Assembly (NCBI GenBank): GCA_037893245.1
Contig: JBAIAA010000253.1
Coordinates: 248,001 to 312,000 of the forward strand
Direction: 5' to 3'
From: Crossaster papposus
Taxonomy: Eukaryota > Echinodermata > Asteroidea > Velatida > Solasteridae
Length of the DNA stretch: 64,000 nucleotides
The notes beneath the pieces were generated by a model that was not told where the DNA came from, made no database searches, and saw only the letters and a program-made list of their open reading frames with translations. The position numbers and the translations under genes are program-made. Positions 35,001 to 46,700 of the stretch are shown one piece after another. The first letter of the stretch is position 1. The number at the start of each line of letters is the position of its first letter.

Positions 35001-37803
35001 AATACATCATTTTAAAGCTTATTTTTTGGGTAGATTTCATTTCTCTAAATATCTCAAAACGTCAAGATGCCTACTTTACTACAGCCCTTTCGTCGTGGAC
35101 GGTCGCATTTTAAAACACTATTTTTTTTTATTACATTTTATATCAGTTTAGTTATACAGTATCAGTCAATGTATTTGAAATTATTGGTTAGTCGTAGGTT
35201 CAAGGGTACAACTATAGAATGCAGGGCCACTCAACCCCTCTCGACTTTATTTACCCTATCACATAAAATGGAGTGGCCCTGTATTGGGGCCGCGGGTATT
35301 GGGGTATACAGGGTTAGGGTTAGGGTTAGGGTCAGTTCATTATATCCTAGGGTAAATAAAGTCGGGAGGGGTTGAGTGGCCCTGCATTCTATAGTTACTC
35401 CGGTTCAAGTCCCAACCGGGTGATTTTCTCCTTAGAATCTCACAGAACAACACCAAGTGTAGTGTTTATAAAAAAATTCGCATAGGTGAAGAGCATAAAC
35501 TGAAATTACCAAATTAAAGATATAATTATACTTACGCCCGGTGTGTAGTTATAAAACGGTAGGTCTATGTGAAGCAACAAAGCCTTTGGCGTGTACGCAA
35601 GATTGCTGGCTTCGTGTTTGCTGAACACTTGAAAGACTTCCCTGAAAAAAGTTGACCCCAAAACAAAACAAATCTGTAAGAAGAGTCATGACAAGTTTAA
35701 TTGTCACGCCAGGTACCAACACATTTTGAGAGGGTGCGGTACAGGGCTGATTTTTACTAAGCCACTCTCGTTTGACAAACTTTTGAAAAAGGTCTAAAAT
35801 CTGATCTAGTACACATATGACCCGGGGCCAATTTCATAGAGCTGCTAAGCACAAAAACTTGCTTAGCACAAAAAAGTCTTGCTCATTAAAAACAGGTTAC
35901 CAGCCAAAATTATACGTGTTTTTCATGCTAAGCAAAAAAACAGTTGATTATCAATCAAAAACACTAAAGATCATGTGAAAATTTGGTCTGTAACCTTGCT
36001 TTTGCCAAGGACAACATTTCATGCTAAGCAAATTTTTGTGCTTAGCAGCTCTATGAAATTGGCCCCTGGCTGTATGAATACAAACTAGCATTTGCATTTA
36101 CTACAAATTGTTAAGCTTTATTTGTATGAATAAATGTTTTTTGGTAAAGTATTTGTGACCTGTCATCACAAAATGAGCGTAAAGTCGCACTGAGTGATTT
36201 CCAATCCCAGTACGGCCTGTCAAAGTCAAAGTTTGAAGGGGTGGTCGATTTTGAGATTATATGGTTTTTTTAAAGACTAAATCCCCAACAATCAATTCCC
36301 AATTTTTCAGGACGATCAGATAAAAAAAAAAGTTTTTGAGACAATTTTGACTATGCCTTTCATTGCGCGTTTACACAATTTCTCGCAAGAAATGCCCGTT
36401 TTCTCATAATCTCTGTATTAAGAGTGCAGACTAAAAAAAAATAAAAAAAAATATTGAGTATCAAACCGCCAAGTGTTATATACTACTGGAAAGCTCTGTT
36501 TCCACAGAATTTAGAAATACCCATATCTCAATTTTTGATTTTGCCGACTTTACGCTCATTTTGTGATGACAGGTCACATTTGCTAAAGACTATGCAACAG
36601 TATTTACTTTTTACTTTCCAATATTTGCTGGAATATTAGTATTTGCTCCATTTGGTATACAAAATAAAAATAAGTAAATCCCTTAGATTTGCAGTATTTT
36701 CGTCATTTCTTTAAGGTTGGGTCGGGGCTACCTTGAGAAGCAAGTACTATGCTAGACCGAAAATAGACGAATAGACCGAAAATCTTCAAATAATTTTTTT
36801 CTTGATGCGTAATCCTCTCCAAAAAGATGGATAAATAATGTGATAATTCGAATAGCCAAGTACAGCATGTAAGCCTATTTTTTTACAAATACCCATAAAT
36901 TGTCGTTTTCGTATAGGCAACTTTCTTAGCTAGTTCCTGGTTGACTCCCTGCCGAGTCGGAGCCCCTTTCACCAAGGCCAGTCCCTTGGTGTTCAAGACA
37001 TCCAGCCAGTTGTACAGCTCCTTGTCTTCTTCCAAGAGTCTCTGGAATTCGAAAGTTGGGATCTGGCCGTTCAGCTCGGCTCCCCACGTGCGCAGCTCCG
37101 GACTGCCCACCTCATCTTTCTCAGACTCCGAGAATCGCTGCCGATTCAACCAGGCGGCCTGGAAGTCGCTGCGGTGCTGATCCGGCCAGACCACCCGCAA
37201 GACGCTTCCCTCGTTCGCGAGTTCCTCGGAGGAAGGCACCACGTCTGGATCCAGGTCGGCAATGCTGGAGGCTCTCTGCCCCGAGGAAGGGTGGTAGCAG
37301 TCGGGACACCGGCAGTTGTCCCTAAGCCAGACGTAGGGATAGACACCAACCGGGCCGCTGCTGAATTCTGCCCGGTAACACCCGGCCGAGTCGTCTCTGC
37401 TCATGCTCACAAACCTCGGACCTTCCTCTGCCTCTGGTGCAGCCTGTGTTGAATATGCCTTTGTCATCATGCCTATGCCAGCAGGCTTAAAACAGCCCGC
37501 TGTCGACTCATCCACTTTGATCCTGCTGCACCTCCCAAGAATCGAAGACAAACTTGCCGCCGTTCTGCCGCGGTGTACATGTTCAATAAATTGTGTACCC
37601 CGAGTAGGCACAAGCTCTCTCTCAAACCATGGAGGTAGGAAACATTTCCTACCTCCATGCTCAAACACAGTTGCCCCGCCCTGCCTCATAATTAGGCCCG
37701 GATGGATATGGCCTGATGAGGCTCTGGCGAGTCGACCGTGTCCAATTGCCAAGGCACGAAGCTTTGCAACAAACGCCATGATAGTCATCAGTCCCTGCCG
37801 CAT
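32032..37803 (-). CDS. Gamma-butyrobetaine dioxygenase-like protein, gene A (five exons, complete)
   Basis: Exons on the minus strand: 37803-36893, 35641-35536, 33743-33541, 32752-32586, 32198-32032. All GT/AG borders join in frame to a TGA stop, about 517 residues. The family uses Fe(II), 2-oxoglutarate and O2 to hydroxylate gamma-butyrobetaine to L-carnitine; the related TMLHE acts earlier in the pathway. Seen here: the N-terminal zinc site NCRCPDC plus WPDQH, as in human BBOX1; the iron H-x-D as LLLHID in exon 2; the distal iron His in VLHGRSSF in the last exon, with HLEGAYMDWD after it. The N-terminus is about 110 residues longer than human BBOX1. Its first stretch (MRQGLMTIMAFVAKLRALAI...) has Arg/Lys and no acidic residues, like a mitochondrial presequence; Met codons at 37788 and 37779 are alternative starts. 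Introns carry at least three MITEs and a SINE. Substrate could differ from gamma-butyrobetaine. Confidence 0.88.
32896..33183. mobile_element. MITE, GTGACC family, internally deleted (288 bp)
   Basis: Termini GTGACCTGTCATCACAAAAT and complement, flanked by AATT (32892-32895 and 33184-33187). Compared with the 420-bp copies it lacks about 130 bp of the interior near the left side. It lies in intron 3 of gene A. Confidence 0.88.
33225..33375 (+). repeat. Cluster of AGGTCA hexamers in intron 3 of gene A
   Basis: Eight AGGTCA on the plus strand start at 33225, 33270, 33283, 33300, 33317, 33335, 33360 and 33370, most inside a degenerate repeat of 17-18 bp (tttgaggtcaaa.gtca). AGGTCA is the nuclear-receptor half-site; the spacing is not a standard DR1-DR5, so a regulatory role is only a possibility. 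Confidence 0.8.
33795..34040 (+). mobile_element. tRNA-derived SINE
   Basis: A Pol III A box (TGGCGTAGCGG, 33806-33816) and B box (GGTTCGAGCCC, 33848-33858) lie 31 bp apart at the 5' end, followed by a non-tRNA body (ggggttttccccaggatatt) and a 3' tail of TTTCA repeats. A second copy is at about 59925-60146 on the other strand. It lies in intron 2 of gene A. Confidence 0.82.
34842..35106. mobile_element. MITE, GTGACC family (variant 3), 265 bp
   Basis: Ends GTGACCATCCACGACGAAAG and CTTTCGTCGTGGACGGTCGC, flanked by ATTT (34838-34841 and 35107-35110). The inverted-repeat sequence differs from the other two variants after GTGACC but keeps the terminus and the target type. Intron 2 of gene A. 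Confidence 0.8.
35211..35395. mobile_element. 185-bp inverted-repeat element with interstitial TTAGGG repeats
   Basis: Arms of about 46 bp begin actatagaatgcagggccac and end with the complement. The loop holds gggttagggttagggttagg (near 35318-35338). Target duplication is not clear. Confidence 0.7.
35823..36067. mobile_element. MITE, CAATTTCAT palindromic family
   Basis: Starts ggggccaatttcatagagct and ends with agctctatgaaattggcccc, with gctaagcac / gtgcttagc motifs subterminally. Intron 1 of gene A. Confidence 0.82.
36155..36577. mobile_element. MITE, GTGACC family (variant 1)
   Basis: 423 bp with variant-1 termini, flanked by ATTT (36151-36154 and 36578-36581). Intron 1 of gene A. Confidence 0.88.
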
Positions 37804-38394
37804 ATAACTTGCACGAACCACATTTGCCTATGAATACCGATCGGAACCGTATCCCAAACTGTGTACATGTACATGTACGTCAAGCATGCATGGCAACTTT
37901 GATCGGCAGCCCAATCTCATGAGTAGGGTCCAACTGGTTGAGACCAGAACCATGCGGCTCAAAGTTCTAATCTATAGTCAAATTTGTGAGTGTTTGTATA
38001 TATTGTGTCGGGTCCAAAATCGGGACAGGTGTCGTGCCAAAAGGTGTCCGGTGCGAAATAGTGTCCGGTCCGCCATGTGATTGGTCGAGCGCCTATGACG
38101 TCACATTGTTTACGGAAGCTTGCCAAATACTGTCCGCGCTAAGTGTGCATCCTATTGCGTGCTTGCTGTTGAGCTGAGAAGACGTGTTACAGATAAGATC
38201 GCGTTTTATCCTGAATTTCCTTTTGCCATATATTTAAAAGCTTTCCTTTTTATCTGTGATTGCTAAGGATTTGTGTATTTGTCTAGGCCTAACTAACTTA
38301 TTAATAGTTCATTTTATAACGTTTTTTTGTCCAAGAACTTGTGTGTGTTTTTCGTGGGACTGTTCTGTTTCAAAACACGTGCACGTACGATTGT
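37804..38394 (-). promoter_or_regulatory. Upstream region of gene A with CRE-like and inverted CCAAT motifs
   Basis: TGACGTCA (38096-38103), a consensus CRE palindrome, lies about 15 bp from ATTGG (an inverted CCAAT box, near 38080), roughly 280-300 bp upstream of the gene A start. No TATA box was placed. Function is inferred from motifs alone. Confidence 0.3.
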
Positions 38395-39662
38395 AGGTCA
38401 ACTCGCCCCCTGACCGACTCGCCCCTTACCTACTCGCCCCTTACCAACTCGCCCCCTGACCGACTCGCCCCCCGACCAACTCGCCCCTTACTAACTCGCC
38501 CCCTGACCGACTCGCCCCCTGGCCGACTCGCCTCCTGACCGACTCGCCCCCTGACCGACTCGCCCCCTCGTTTTTGAACCCCCGTGCATGTTTGGAGAAC
38601 TTTTGGAAACTTAACACAAAATACGAATGTTGACTTTGCCATTTTTTTGGCATTCGCATCCTTCGCAAAACGTTCGCGTGCCCCGCAAAAACCCACCCTA
38701 AAGCATGCATAAAAACGGTTTATGGATGTGTCTTTTAAAAGTTCGTTCTTTTTATGTTCTGAATATTCTCAGGTCTAACACGACATACCAAACGTCTTAT
38801 AAAATGTGAAAATCACATTTGACACCATCGGACATACAAAATACCAAAAACAGTCCCCCCTTCTCCAAAAGTAGCAACTTAACAAATTAGCGACTTTATT
38901 GTATTCACTGTCAGCTCTTTGATCTGGGTTTTTCACCATCTTTCACCACGTTTGGCGGACTGATCAGAGGGAGCCGACAGTTTTGTAGATGAGCGTCGTA
39001 ACACCCAGTTCAATCCATCATTAAGAGCGTTGGTTTTCGAAGAATGGTGGAGTGATTGACATATTCCCTATAGCTTCCTTGAAAAGCCCTATTGGGTTGG
39101 AAAGCAGTAAACAAAATTGCATCAAATTATGCGATCAACTTGTCCCCCCGCGCTCCGAAAAAAACCTCATAAAAACAAGAACCAAACATGATTATTTATT
39201 CCCCCCCCCCCCCCCCCAATTTTCTTTAAATAAATAAATGTATAAATAAATTGTTAACTTTTTTGGCTTCGAGGATTTAGGCCTACTGCTTTGTCTTTAA
39301 TTTCCACCACCGAAACGAACATCAAAAGGTATTTTCTAAAACTTAGATAAAAATAATCGAGATTAGGGCCTATGCAAGAGAATAATCAAGGAAAAAGTTT
39401 ACCCACATCGTCTTTTCAGTTGTTAAGTTCTACGAGGGCAAATGATACAAATTATAGAATTAAAAATACATGTAAATCAAACGAGGGGGCGAGTCGGTCA
39501 GGGGGCGAGTCGGTCAGGAGGCGAGTCGGCCAGGGGGCGAGTCGGTCAGGGGGCGAGTTAGTAAGAGGCGAGTCGGTCAGGGGGCGAGTCGGTCAGGGGG
39601 CAAGTTGGTAAGGGGCGAGTAGGTAAGGGGCGAGTCGGTCAGGGGGCGAGTTGACCTGACAC
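38395..39662. mobile_element. Fold-back element whose arms are facing minisatellites
   Basis: The left arm (about 38395-38573) consists of units such as ctcgccccctgaccga in the order tcaactcgcccc...; the right arm (about 39477-39662) is the same series inverted, with matching variant order (ccttacctactcg, ccttactaactcg, ctggccgactcg, cctcctgac). The spacer of about 900 bp has no recognisable gene. Arms of about 180 bp in this layout suggest a fold-back transposon whose terminal repeats are themselves tandem arrays. No target duplication found. Confidence 0.75.
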
Positions 39663-40414
39663 CGCACGTACGCATACTCGTAATCGTATTAACGTTGGTG
39701 TGGTGACTTTTTTTTAATTTACGATTTATTCACTGCACATTCCCGTTTGATTTTTCACATTTTTAACACCTTTTAGTACTTACTTGTCTTAACATTTGTC
39801 ACTTGTAACATCATTCTAGTTGTTCGATTTCCATTTCGTCCAGCCCACACTGGCACATTATTTCATTTTCAAGCTTAGACTTGGTTTAATCACACTGTTC
39901 ACAACGTTCTGGTAACCCCATTAGGCACTAGTGCTAGTGTAACATACCCCTTCCTTGCTTTAACAAACAGTTTGGTGATTTTTTTTCCTTAAATTCTCGA
40001 TTTATTATTTGCACATTACGTTCTAATTTCACATTTGAAACCCCGTTTAAATCATTTACTTTAAAACTAACATTAAGACTGAGTAAATCTTGTTTATATT
40101 TGGTTTTATATTTGATTATTGCAAAAGTCGTGCTTTTTAGGGTGATCATGGCTGTTGACGATATTGTTGATAAACGTATCAAATATAACCGTTCTTTGGA
40201 AGATGTTTTTCAGTTTCTTTCTATAGCCATTGGTTGCAAGACATGCCATTTACAGAATTGCCTTGATTGCCTTCTATTTCAGTATGTTGCTGTTGTTGCT
40301 TGTAAAATGCTATTTTACAAGAACATAATAAGCCTATTCACCTAAAGATTTACGATTTAGAATTGTTCGCAACCTAAAAATGAACTTTAAACCTCTTCTC
40401 AACATTTATAGTAT
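39663..40414. other. Anonymous AT-rich intergenic DNA
   Basis: No coding exon, repeat family or RNA gene recognised. Confidence 0.45.
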
Positions 40415-41418
40415 TGTTGCGTTCACGCATACAGCGAGCGGTCTTTATTTCTTTCCCAACCAACGCGCAGCGTTCTTGCAGCGATATGTGTGCCCTCACA
40501 CAGCGCGAAGTTATCACGCACCAATACTGGTACGCGTGTACAGCACATGGTACGGTACGCTATTGTATAGCGCGCAATGCATCCAGTATGTACTGTGTGC
40601 TATGACCTCGTTCACAGCGAGTTATGACTTAGTCGTTTTCCCTCATACTTTCCCCGGAGTCGATGTGAATTCCCCTCATATACCTTACCCCTGTATTCGA
40701 CCCAAACTGACCCTTCACATTAGCGAGTGTGGACCGCTAAACCTTCCCGTGTATCTGACCCTATACATAGCGACTGGGAGCCGCTAAACCACACTGTACT
40801 GTCACGGTACACCAGAGGTCAAGTTACCCTCCCCACGCAAGAGTTTACTCCATAGAACTGTGTGTAGGTTCTCATCTAGTCTAGAGACTGAGTCTTGTGC
40901 ATAACCCTATGTACCGAAAAAGTTACCCCTTTCCCTTTCCTCGAGGATTACTCCCCGTAACGCACCCACGAGTAATCCTACATCACCCGCTCACCACAAC
41001 TCTCGGACTTTCCCCTGCAAGAATGTCTAAGTCAGAACGTGTACAAATCCTCCATAGGAACATCCCCATTGACTTTGTACACGTATGCATTATTCATAAC
41101 TACCAGAATCCAATGCTCTCATTGGCTAAGACGCGCACCCAAAAGCCTATATAAAGGGCGTGGAAATGGCGGAGCAGATTATTATCCGAGCTGAGCTCAT
41201 ACACAGAGCTTCGTTCCCAGCATGAGCTGTATGCTCTAGCCACAGAGCTTCACTCTCTCAATACTCAGATAACATGTAAGGCCCAAACTAGATCTTGTAT
41301 ATAGTGCGCCCTCTATTGTGATGTAAATACTTCTGAATAAACCAGTAGTATAGTGTGTGTAAGATGCTGTATCTTGACTCTTATTTTGATAACGGCTCTA
41401 CCCAAGTGAGACGTTACA
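40415..41418 (+). mobile_element. Possible solo or truncated LTR of another retrotransposon
   Basis: It begins TGTTGCG and ends CGTTACA, and has LTR-like order: TATATAAAGG (near 41150), then AATAAA (near 41338), then a short U5-like end. The right end abuts exactly the point where homology of the Ty3/Gypsy 5' LTR to its 3' LTR begins (41419). No matching 5-bp target duplication was found, so the left border is uncertain. Confidence 0.4.
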
Positions 41419-41932
41419 ATATTATAATTGTATAAGCTGTGTGAGGCTTACGCCGTATAGAAAGAGCTTACTGTGAACAGGTTATATTGTATAAGGTTAT
41501 ATTGTATAAATTATAGTTAACGTGGTGCAGTTGACCACGTGAGGCTTACCGAGCCTTGTGAGGCTTACTGAGCTTCGTAAGGATTATTAGGTGGTGCAGT
41601 TGACCACTTTATTTCTGTATAAACTAACTGATTGTTAATTAACACTGATTCATTGACAAGAGAAGAATAATAAGAATCATAACTTTCCTTGGATATTCTT
41701 GTCGCTGTGAGGATTATTTGGATCACTGTGAGGTTTATTATAATTATTTATTTATTTTATTTAACTGCCCCTAGGTTAAGTCCGCCGTTCGTTAATTGTC
41801 CCCCCTTGCGTCTGGATAGCCGCTCATCCTTGCGTGAGGCTAATAAATATATTTGTTGGATAATAAGAGTTGGTTGGAGTCCTTGGATAATAAGACCAGT
41901 CCCCATCCAGGTCCTCCGCCGGTTCCGCCACA
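41419..41932 (+). repeat. 5' LTR remnant of the Ty3/Gypsy element
   Basis: Matches 50796-51366 of the 3' LTR up to the terminal CCACA, apart from a small indel near 41745. The first about 960 bp of the LTR as seen at the 3' end is missing. Confidence 0.8.
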
Positions 41933-42245
41933 AATGGTGTCAGAAGTGGGATGTTTTATGATTGTATAGTGTAATTTGAGAACGTGTAATAAAGAAAATA
42001 AAAATTGCATTTGATTGTTGTTGGTGGTGCACCTCTGTGAGGTACACAGCGAGGTTGAATTGGTAACGAGGTTGGCAGGTAATGCTAATCTGGGTCGTTA
42101 CTTGTTTAGAAATAAAGTTGTTTTGATTGTCGGCAGTGAACCTCGCTGAGGTACACTGCGAGGATTATTAGTGACGAGTTGGTCACTTGCCCAGTGTAGA
42201 GAGTTGGGTTGAGACCAAGTTTCCTAGGCAAGAGGAAACCTCGGT

Positions 42246-43731
42246 ATGAGTTCGAGTAAGGACGGGGGTGTCACCTCGGCTTAGGCTGGCACGGGTTCTG
42301 TCCTGGATGAACTGAGCCGCTCTAGAATGGAGATTCAGTGGTTAAGGTGGGAGAAAGCTCGTCTTTCTTCGGAGTTAGAGGCTGTCAAAAAGGGGGAACA
42401 GCCAAAAATGGTCGATGAGGGTACCCCTGAAAGAAGGGATACACCTCTGGTTAAGGTGGATTCTGATATTAGTTGGAAGTTGCCTGAGTTGGAAGTTGCC
42501 TGAGGATACCACAGGGTATGCCTCATTGAAGGCAAGAGAGCGTTCCAGTGTTGGCACGTCACCTAATTTGGTTTCAGAGGGAGCAAGGCACGCGGAGAGT
42601 ACACCTGTGAGGTATATTCACACGCGTACTCCTTGTGCCAATCCCTTTAAGGACCATGAGGATGACTGTGCTGGCAGGGATCAGCGAGGCGTACACAGTG
42701 AGTTGTTGGGTTTTGCAACTTGTCCCGCTGTGGGGAAATCCAACGAGGTTTGTAGTGAGGTTGACTCGCCTGGAGGTGGCCCATGACCACTTAAGAGGGA
42801 GTCGAGATTAGACGGTAACGAGGTGTGCGGTAAGCCTCACGGTAGTAAGCCTCACAGGCCTACAATTACCCCCGACCGGTACAATGGTAAAGTTCTTTGG
42901 AACGACTATTATCGCCACTTCGAGGCGTGTAAGCAGGTGAATCAGTGGAGTGAGGAGCAAGCAACCGAGTTTTTGGCTGCTAGCCTCCAAGACGAGGCAC
43001 TCCGAATTCTCGGTGATGGGTCAAAAAGGTTCACTTATAGTGAACTTGTAAAGGTGTTGGCGAAGAGGTTCGGTCCTGGTCGGCAGGCCGAAAATTATTT
43101 AGTTGAGTTGAGGCATCGACGTCAGGGTCCTAAGGAAACTCTGCAGGAGTTAGGCCAAGCCATACGTGATTTGACGTTGAAGGCCTACCCTGAAATTCCC
43201 GAAGAGGCGCGAGAGCGCCTAGGGAAGAACCATTTCATTGATGCGGTGGCAAGTCAGGTTGTAAGGGAAGGCGTATATCGCGATCGCCCAAAGACATTGG
43301 ACGAAGCAATACGTGCTGCCCTTGAGACGGACAATTTTGAGAAGGTTCAGTGCGAACGAAGAGCTGAGGGGAAACCTGTGAAGTTTGCGAGAGCAGTTGA
43401 CTCTGACACCGAGAGGCGGCTTCTAAAATTAGAAGAAAGTGCCGGTCAGCAGTCACAGAAAATAGACAAAGTAGTTGAGCTGCTGGAAGGGCTCACCAAG
43501 CAAGGTTTGAGTTCGGTTGACCAGGCGAGGTTTCCTGAGAGGCAGGCGAGGTTTCCTGAGAGACCATCGCCAAAGCCTGCGAGGAAAGCGCCTGGTGGGT
43601 TGACCTGTTTCAAGTGTGGTGAGGTTGGCCATTTCGCTCGGGAATGTGCTAAACCTCGTAGAGAGAGATGGCAGCAGGGAAACGCCAGCCAGCCGACCGG
43701 TGGGCCCGCGGGCAGGCTGGACGTTTCCTAG
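42246..43731 (+). pseudogene. Ty3/Gypsy gag, degraded N-terminal half
   Basis: A possible start ATG is at 42246. The frame is hit by a TAG at 42282, a 16-bp tandem duplication (42472-42503) that shifts frame, and a TGA at 42784. From 42787 the frame is open to 43731 (about 300 residues): a capsid-like Gag region (LWNDYYRHFEAC, AENYLVELRHR) and a nucleocapsid zinc knuckle CFKCGEVGHFAREC (about 43608-43650). The end overlaps pol by 64 nt in the -1 frame, the usual arrangement for translational frameshifting. Gag packages the element RNA in cytoplasmic particles. Confidence 0.8.
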
Positions 43732-46700
43732 GGTCCAAACCAGAGTCAGGGACAGACACAACCGGGAAGAGACGAGACTCAAAAGCCGGGAAGCCAGTAG
43801 GCACTCGGCCAATGAGTGGTCCTCGTCCTAGGTACGGGTTGTTTGTTAATGGTGTGGTAAGAGGAGCGAAATGCAGGTTTTTGGTTGATTCTGGGTCAAC
43901 AGACACTTTAATCAGTAGTAAAGTCTACCACCGAATGGCCAAAGAACAGAGGCCGGTGCTTGAGGCAGAAGAATCCAACATTCAGCAGGTAGACGGAAGT
44001 CCTTTGGCTGTGATGGGAGTTGCCTGGGTGGACGTACAGATGGGTAAGGCAGCTTACCCACTTCGAGTGATTTTTGCTGATGTCAAGTATGACGGTATAT
44101 TAGGCATGGATTTCTTGTTACCTACTGAAGGTAGCTTAGATTTCCGTACCCTCGAGTTGAGGTTAAACGGGGAACGAATGAGGTGTATGAGTGGTGCCGG
44201 TGAGCCGTTTATCGGAAGAGTGATAGTGGCTGAAACCACCGAGATTCCAGCAGGCCATGAGGCTGTTGTGCATGGTACAGTAAGCGGTATCAGTGAGGCA
44301 TTTGGACAGCCGGCAATCATCGAGCCTGTGGAAGGTGGAGGCGAGTTGGCACAGCGAGGCTTACTGCTAGCCCGGTCACTGGTTGAGCCACAAGCTGAGG
44401 ATATCCCGCTGCGGATACTTAATCCGAATGGGGAGAGACGGGTTGTTCGAAAGGGAACAACGGTGGGGACAATTGCGACAGTTGAGGTTGACTCGGTAGT
44501 GGTGCCGGGTGAGAGTCGTGGGTGTGAGGTTTATGGAGGCTTGCCAAGTTACCTGCATGATATATACGACCGTAGTAAGGTCAACCTCGCTGAGGAATAT
44601 CATGAAGAGGTGAAGGCATGCCTGGTAGAATTTCAGGATGTATTTTCGTCTGGTGAGGGTGACATAGGGCGGACTGGTGTGGTGAAGCACCACATCACTA
44701 CGGGCGATGCGAGGCCTGTCAAGCAGAGGCCTCGGCGCCATCCCCTGTGTAATCAGGAAGAAATAATGAGGCAGGTTGGAGATTTGCAAAAGCGAGGGGT
44801 TATCGAGCCATCTGATAGTCCCTGGGCTGCAAATGTTGTGTTAGTTCGAAAGAAAGACGGAACTAAGCGATTTTGTGTCGACTATCGGGGTCTGAATAAG
44901 GTAACCATCAAAGATGCTTATCCTTTCCCTTGTATCGACGAGACACTAGATGCGTTGGAGGGTGCAGAGTGGTTTTCCACTCTCGATTTAGCGTCCGGGT
45001 ATTGGCAGGTCGACCTCGACGAGGACGCCAGCCAGAAGTCAACCTTTGTGGTGCGGAACGGTTTATACAGGTGGCGCTGCATGCCCTTTGGTCTTTGCAA
45101 CGCTCCTGCGACATTTGAAAGGTTGATGGAGAAGGTGATGGCCGGTCTTCAGTGGGACGTCCTGCTGATATACCTGGACGATGTCATTGTGTTTGGCAAG
45201 ACTGTGAAGGAGGAGATTGAACGACTGCGAGTCGTCTTCTCAAGGTTGAGGCGAGCTGGTTTGAAGTTGAAGCCTAGTAAGTGCTTCCTGTTTCAGAGGT
45301 CAGTGGGCTATTTGGGACATATTGTGTCGTCCGAGGGTGTGGCTACCGACCCTGAGAAGGTTCGGGCCGTGGCCGATTGGCCAACCCCTAAGTGTGTCAA
45401 GGAAGTTCGAAGCTTTTTAGGCCTCGCTTCCTATTATCGGAAGTTTGTCCGGGGATTTGCTGAGGTTGCTTCACCGTTGCATGCGCTGACTGAAAAGTCG
45501 CGTGAGTTCAAGTGGACGGATGCCTGCCAACAGGCATTTGTTGAGTTGAAACAGAGGCTGCAAACAGCACCGGTGTTGGCATACCCCGTTCCAGACAGTG
45601 ACTATACATCTTAGATACAGATGCTAGTGGGGATGGAATTGGGGCGGTTTTGTCTCAGATCCATGATGGGGAAGAGAAGGTCCTGGCCTTTGCGAGCCGT
45701 AAACTCAGCAAGGCAGAGAGGAACTACTGTGTTACTCGGAGAGAACTTCTGGCGGGAGTTGTCTACCTCAGAAAGTTTAGACAGTACCTGTATGGTCAAA
45801 AGGTGCTACTCCGAACCGACCATGCTGCTCTCAGGTGGTTGCTTAATTTCAAGGACCCCGAGGGTCAGCTTGCCAGGTGGCTGGAAGTGATCAGCGAGTA
45901 TGATTTGACGATTCAACACAGACCTGGGCGGAAGCATGGCAATGCTGATGGGTTGTCCCGAAAGGCCTGCAAACAGTGTGGTCGTGCTGACGCTGATGAA
46001 GCGCCACAGACCGTTGAGGCATCGAAGGGGGCCCAGGTGGCAACGACTAGTGAGGTTGATAATGGTCGCCATGAGGTTGACTCTGACGTGCAGATCCCAG
46101 AGGCAAGGGTGAGGGGCATCTTTGCTCAACCACACTTGCCTAAGGATGCAGTCAGAGAGGGTAAACTTGGTGACGGAAGTATTGGTTGGATGATTAGGGC
46201 AAAGGAGTCGGGCAGTCGTCCCAGTTGGGAGACTGTGTCAGCCGCCTCCTCGGCACACAAGACCCTCTGGTCCTCTTGGGATCAGATGGAGGTGCAGGAC
46301 GGTGTCCTTCATAGGAATTGGGAGTCCGACGATGGGAAGTCCGTGAGGCTGCGACTAGTACTTCCTGAGGAATTTAGAGAGGTCGTACTTCAGGAGCTGC
46401 ACGGTGGCCGGACGAGTGGCCATTTAGGGGTCAATAAGACTTTGGCCAAGGTCAAGTTGCGATATTATTGGCCGGGAATGACCGCGGATGTGAGGTCATT
46501 CATCCGATGTTGTGAGCTGTGTGGGAGGAGGAAATCTCCTGCGAAGAGGAGAGTTTCCCCGCTCAAACAGTATTTAGTGGGCGAGCCTATGGAGAGAGTG
46601 GCTGTGGACTTGCTGGGGCCACTCCCTCGGAGTGACAATGGCAATGTCTGGATCATGGTAGTTGGTGACTACTGCTCCAAATGGATGGAGGCATACGCTC

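Noticed and set aside
35318..35338. A telomere or chromosome-fusion scar
   Set aside because: Only three to four TTAGGG units, inside a 185-bp inverted-repeat element.
37403..37807. A 134-codon plus-strand frame opposite gene A exon 1
   Set aside because: It is antisense to a well-supported exon, and its residues match no family.
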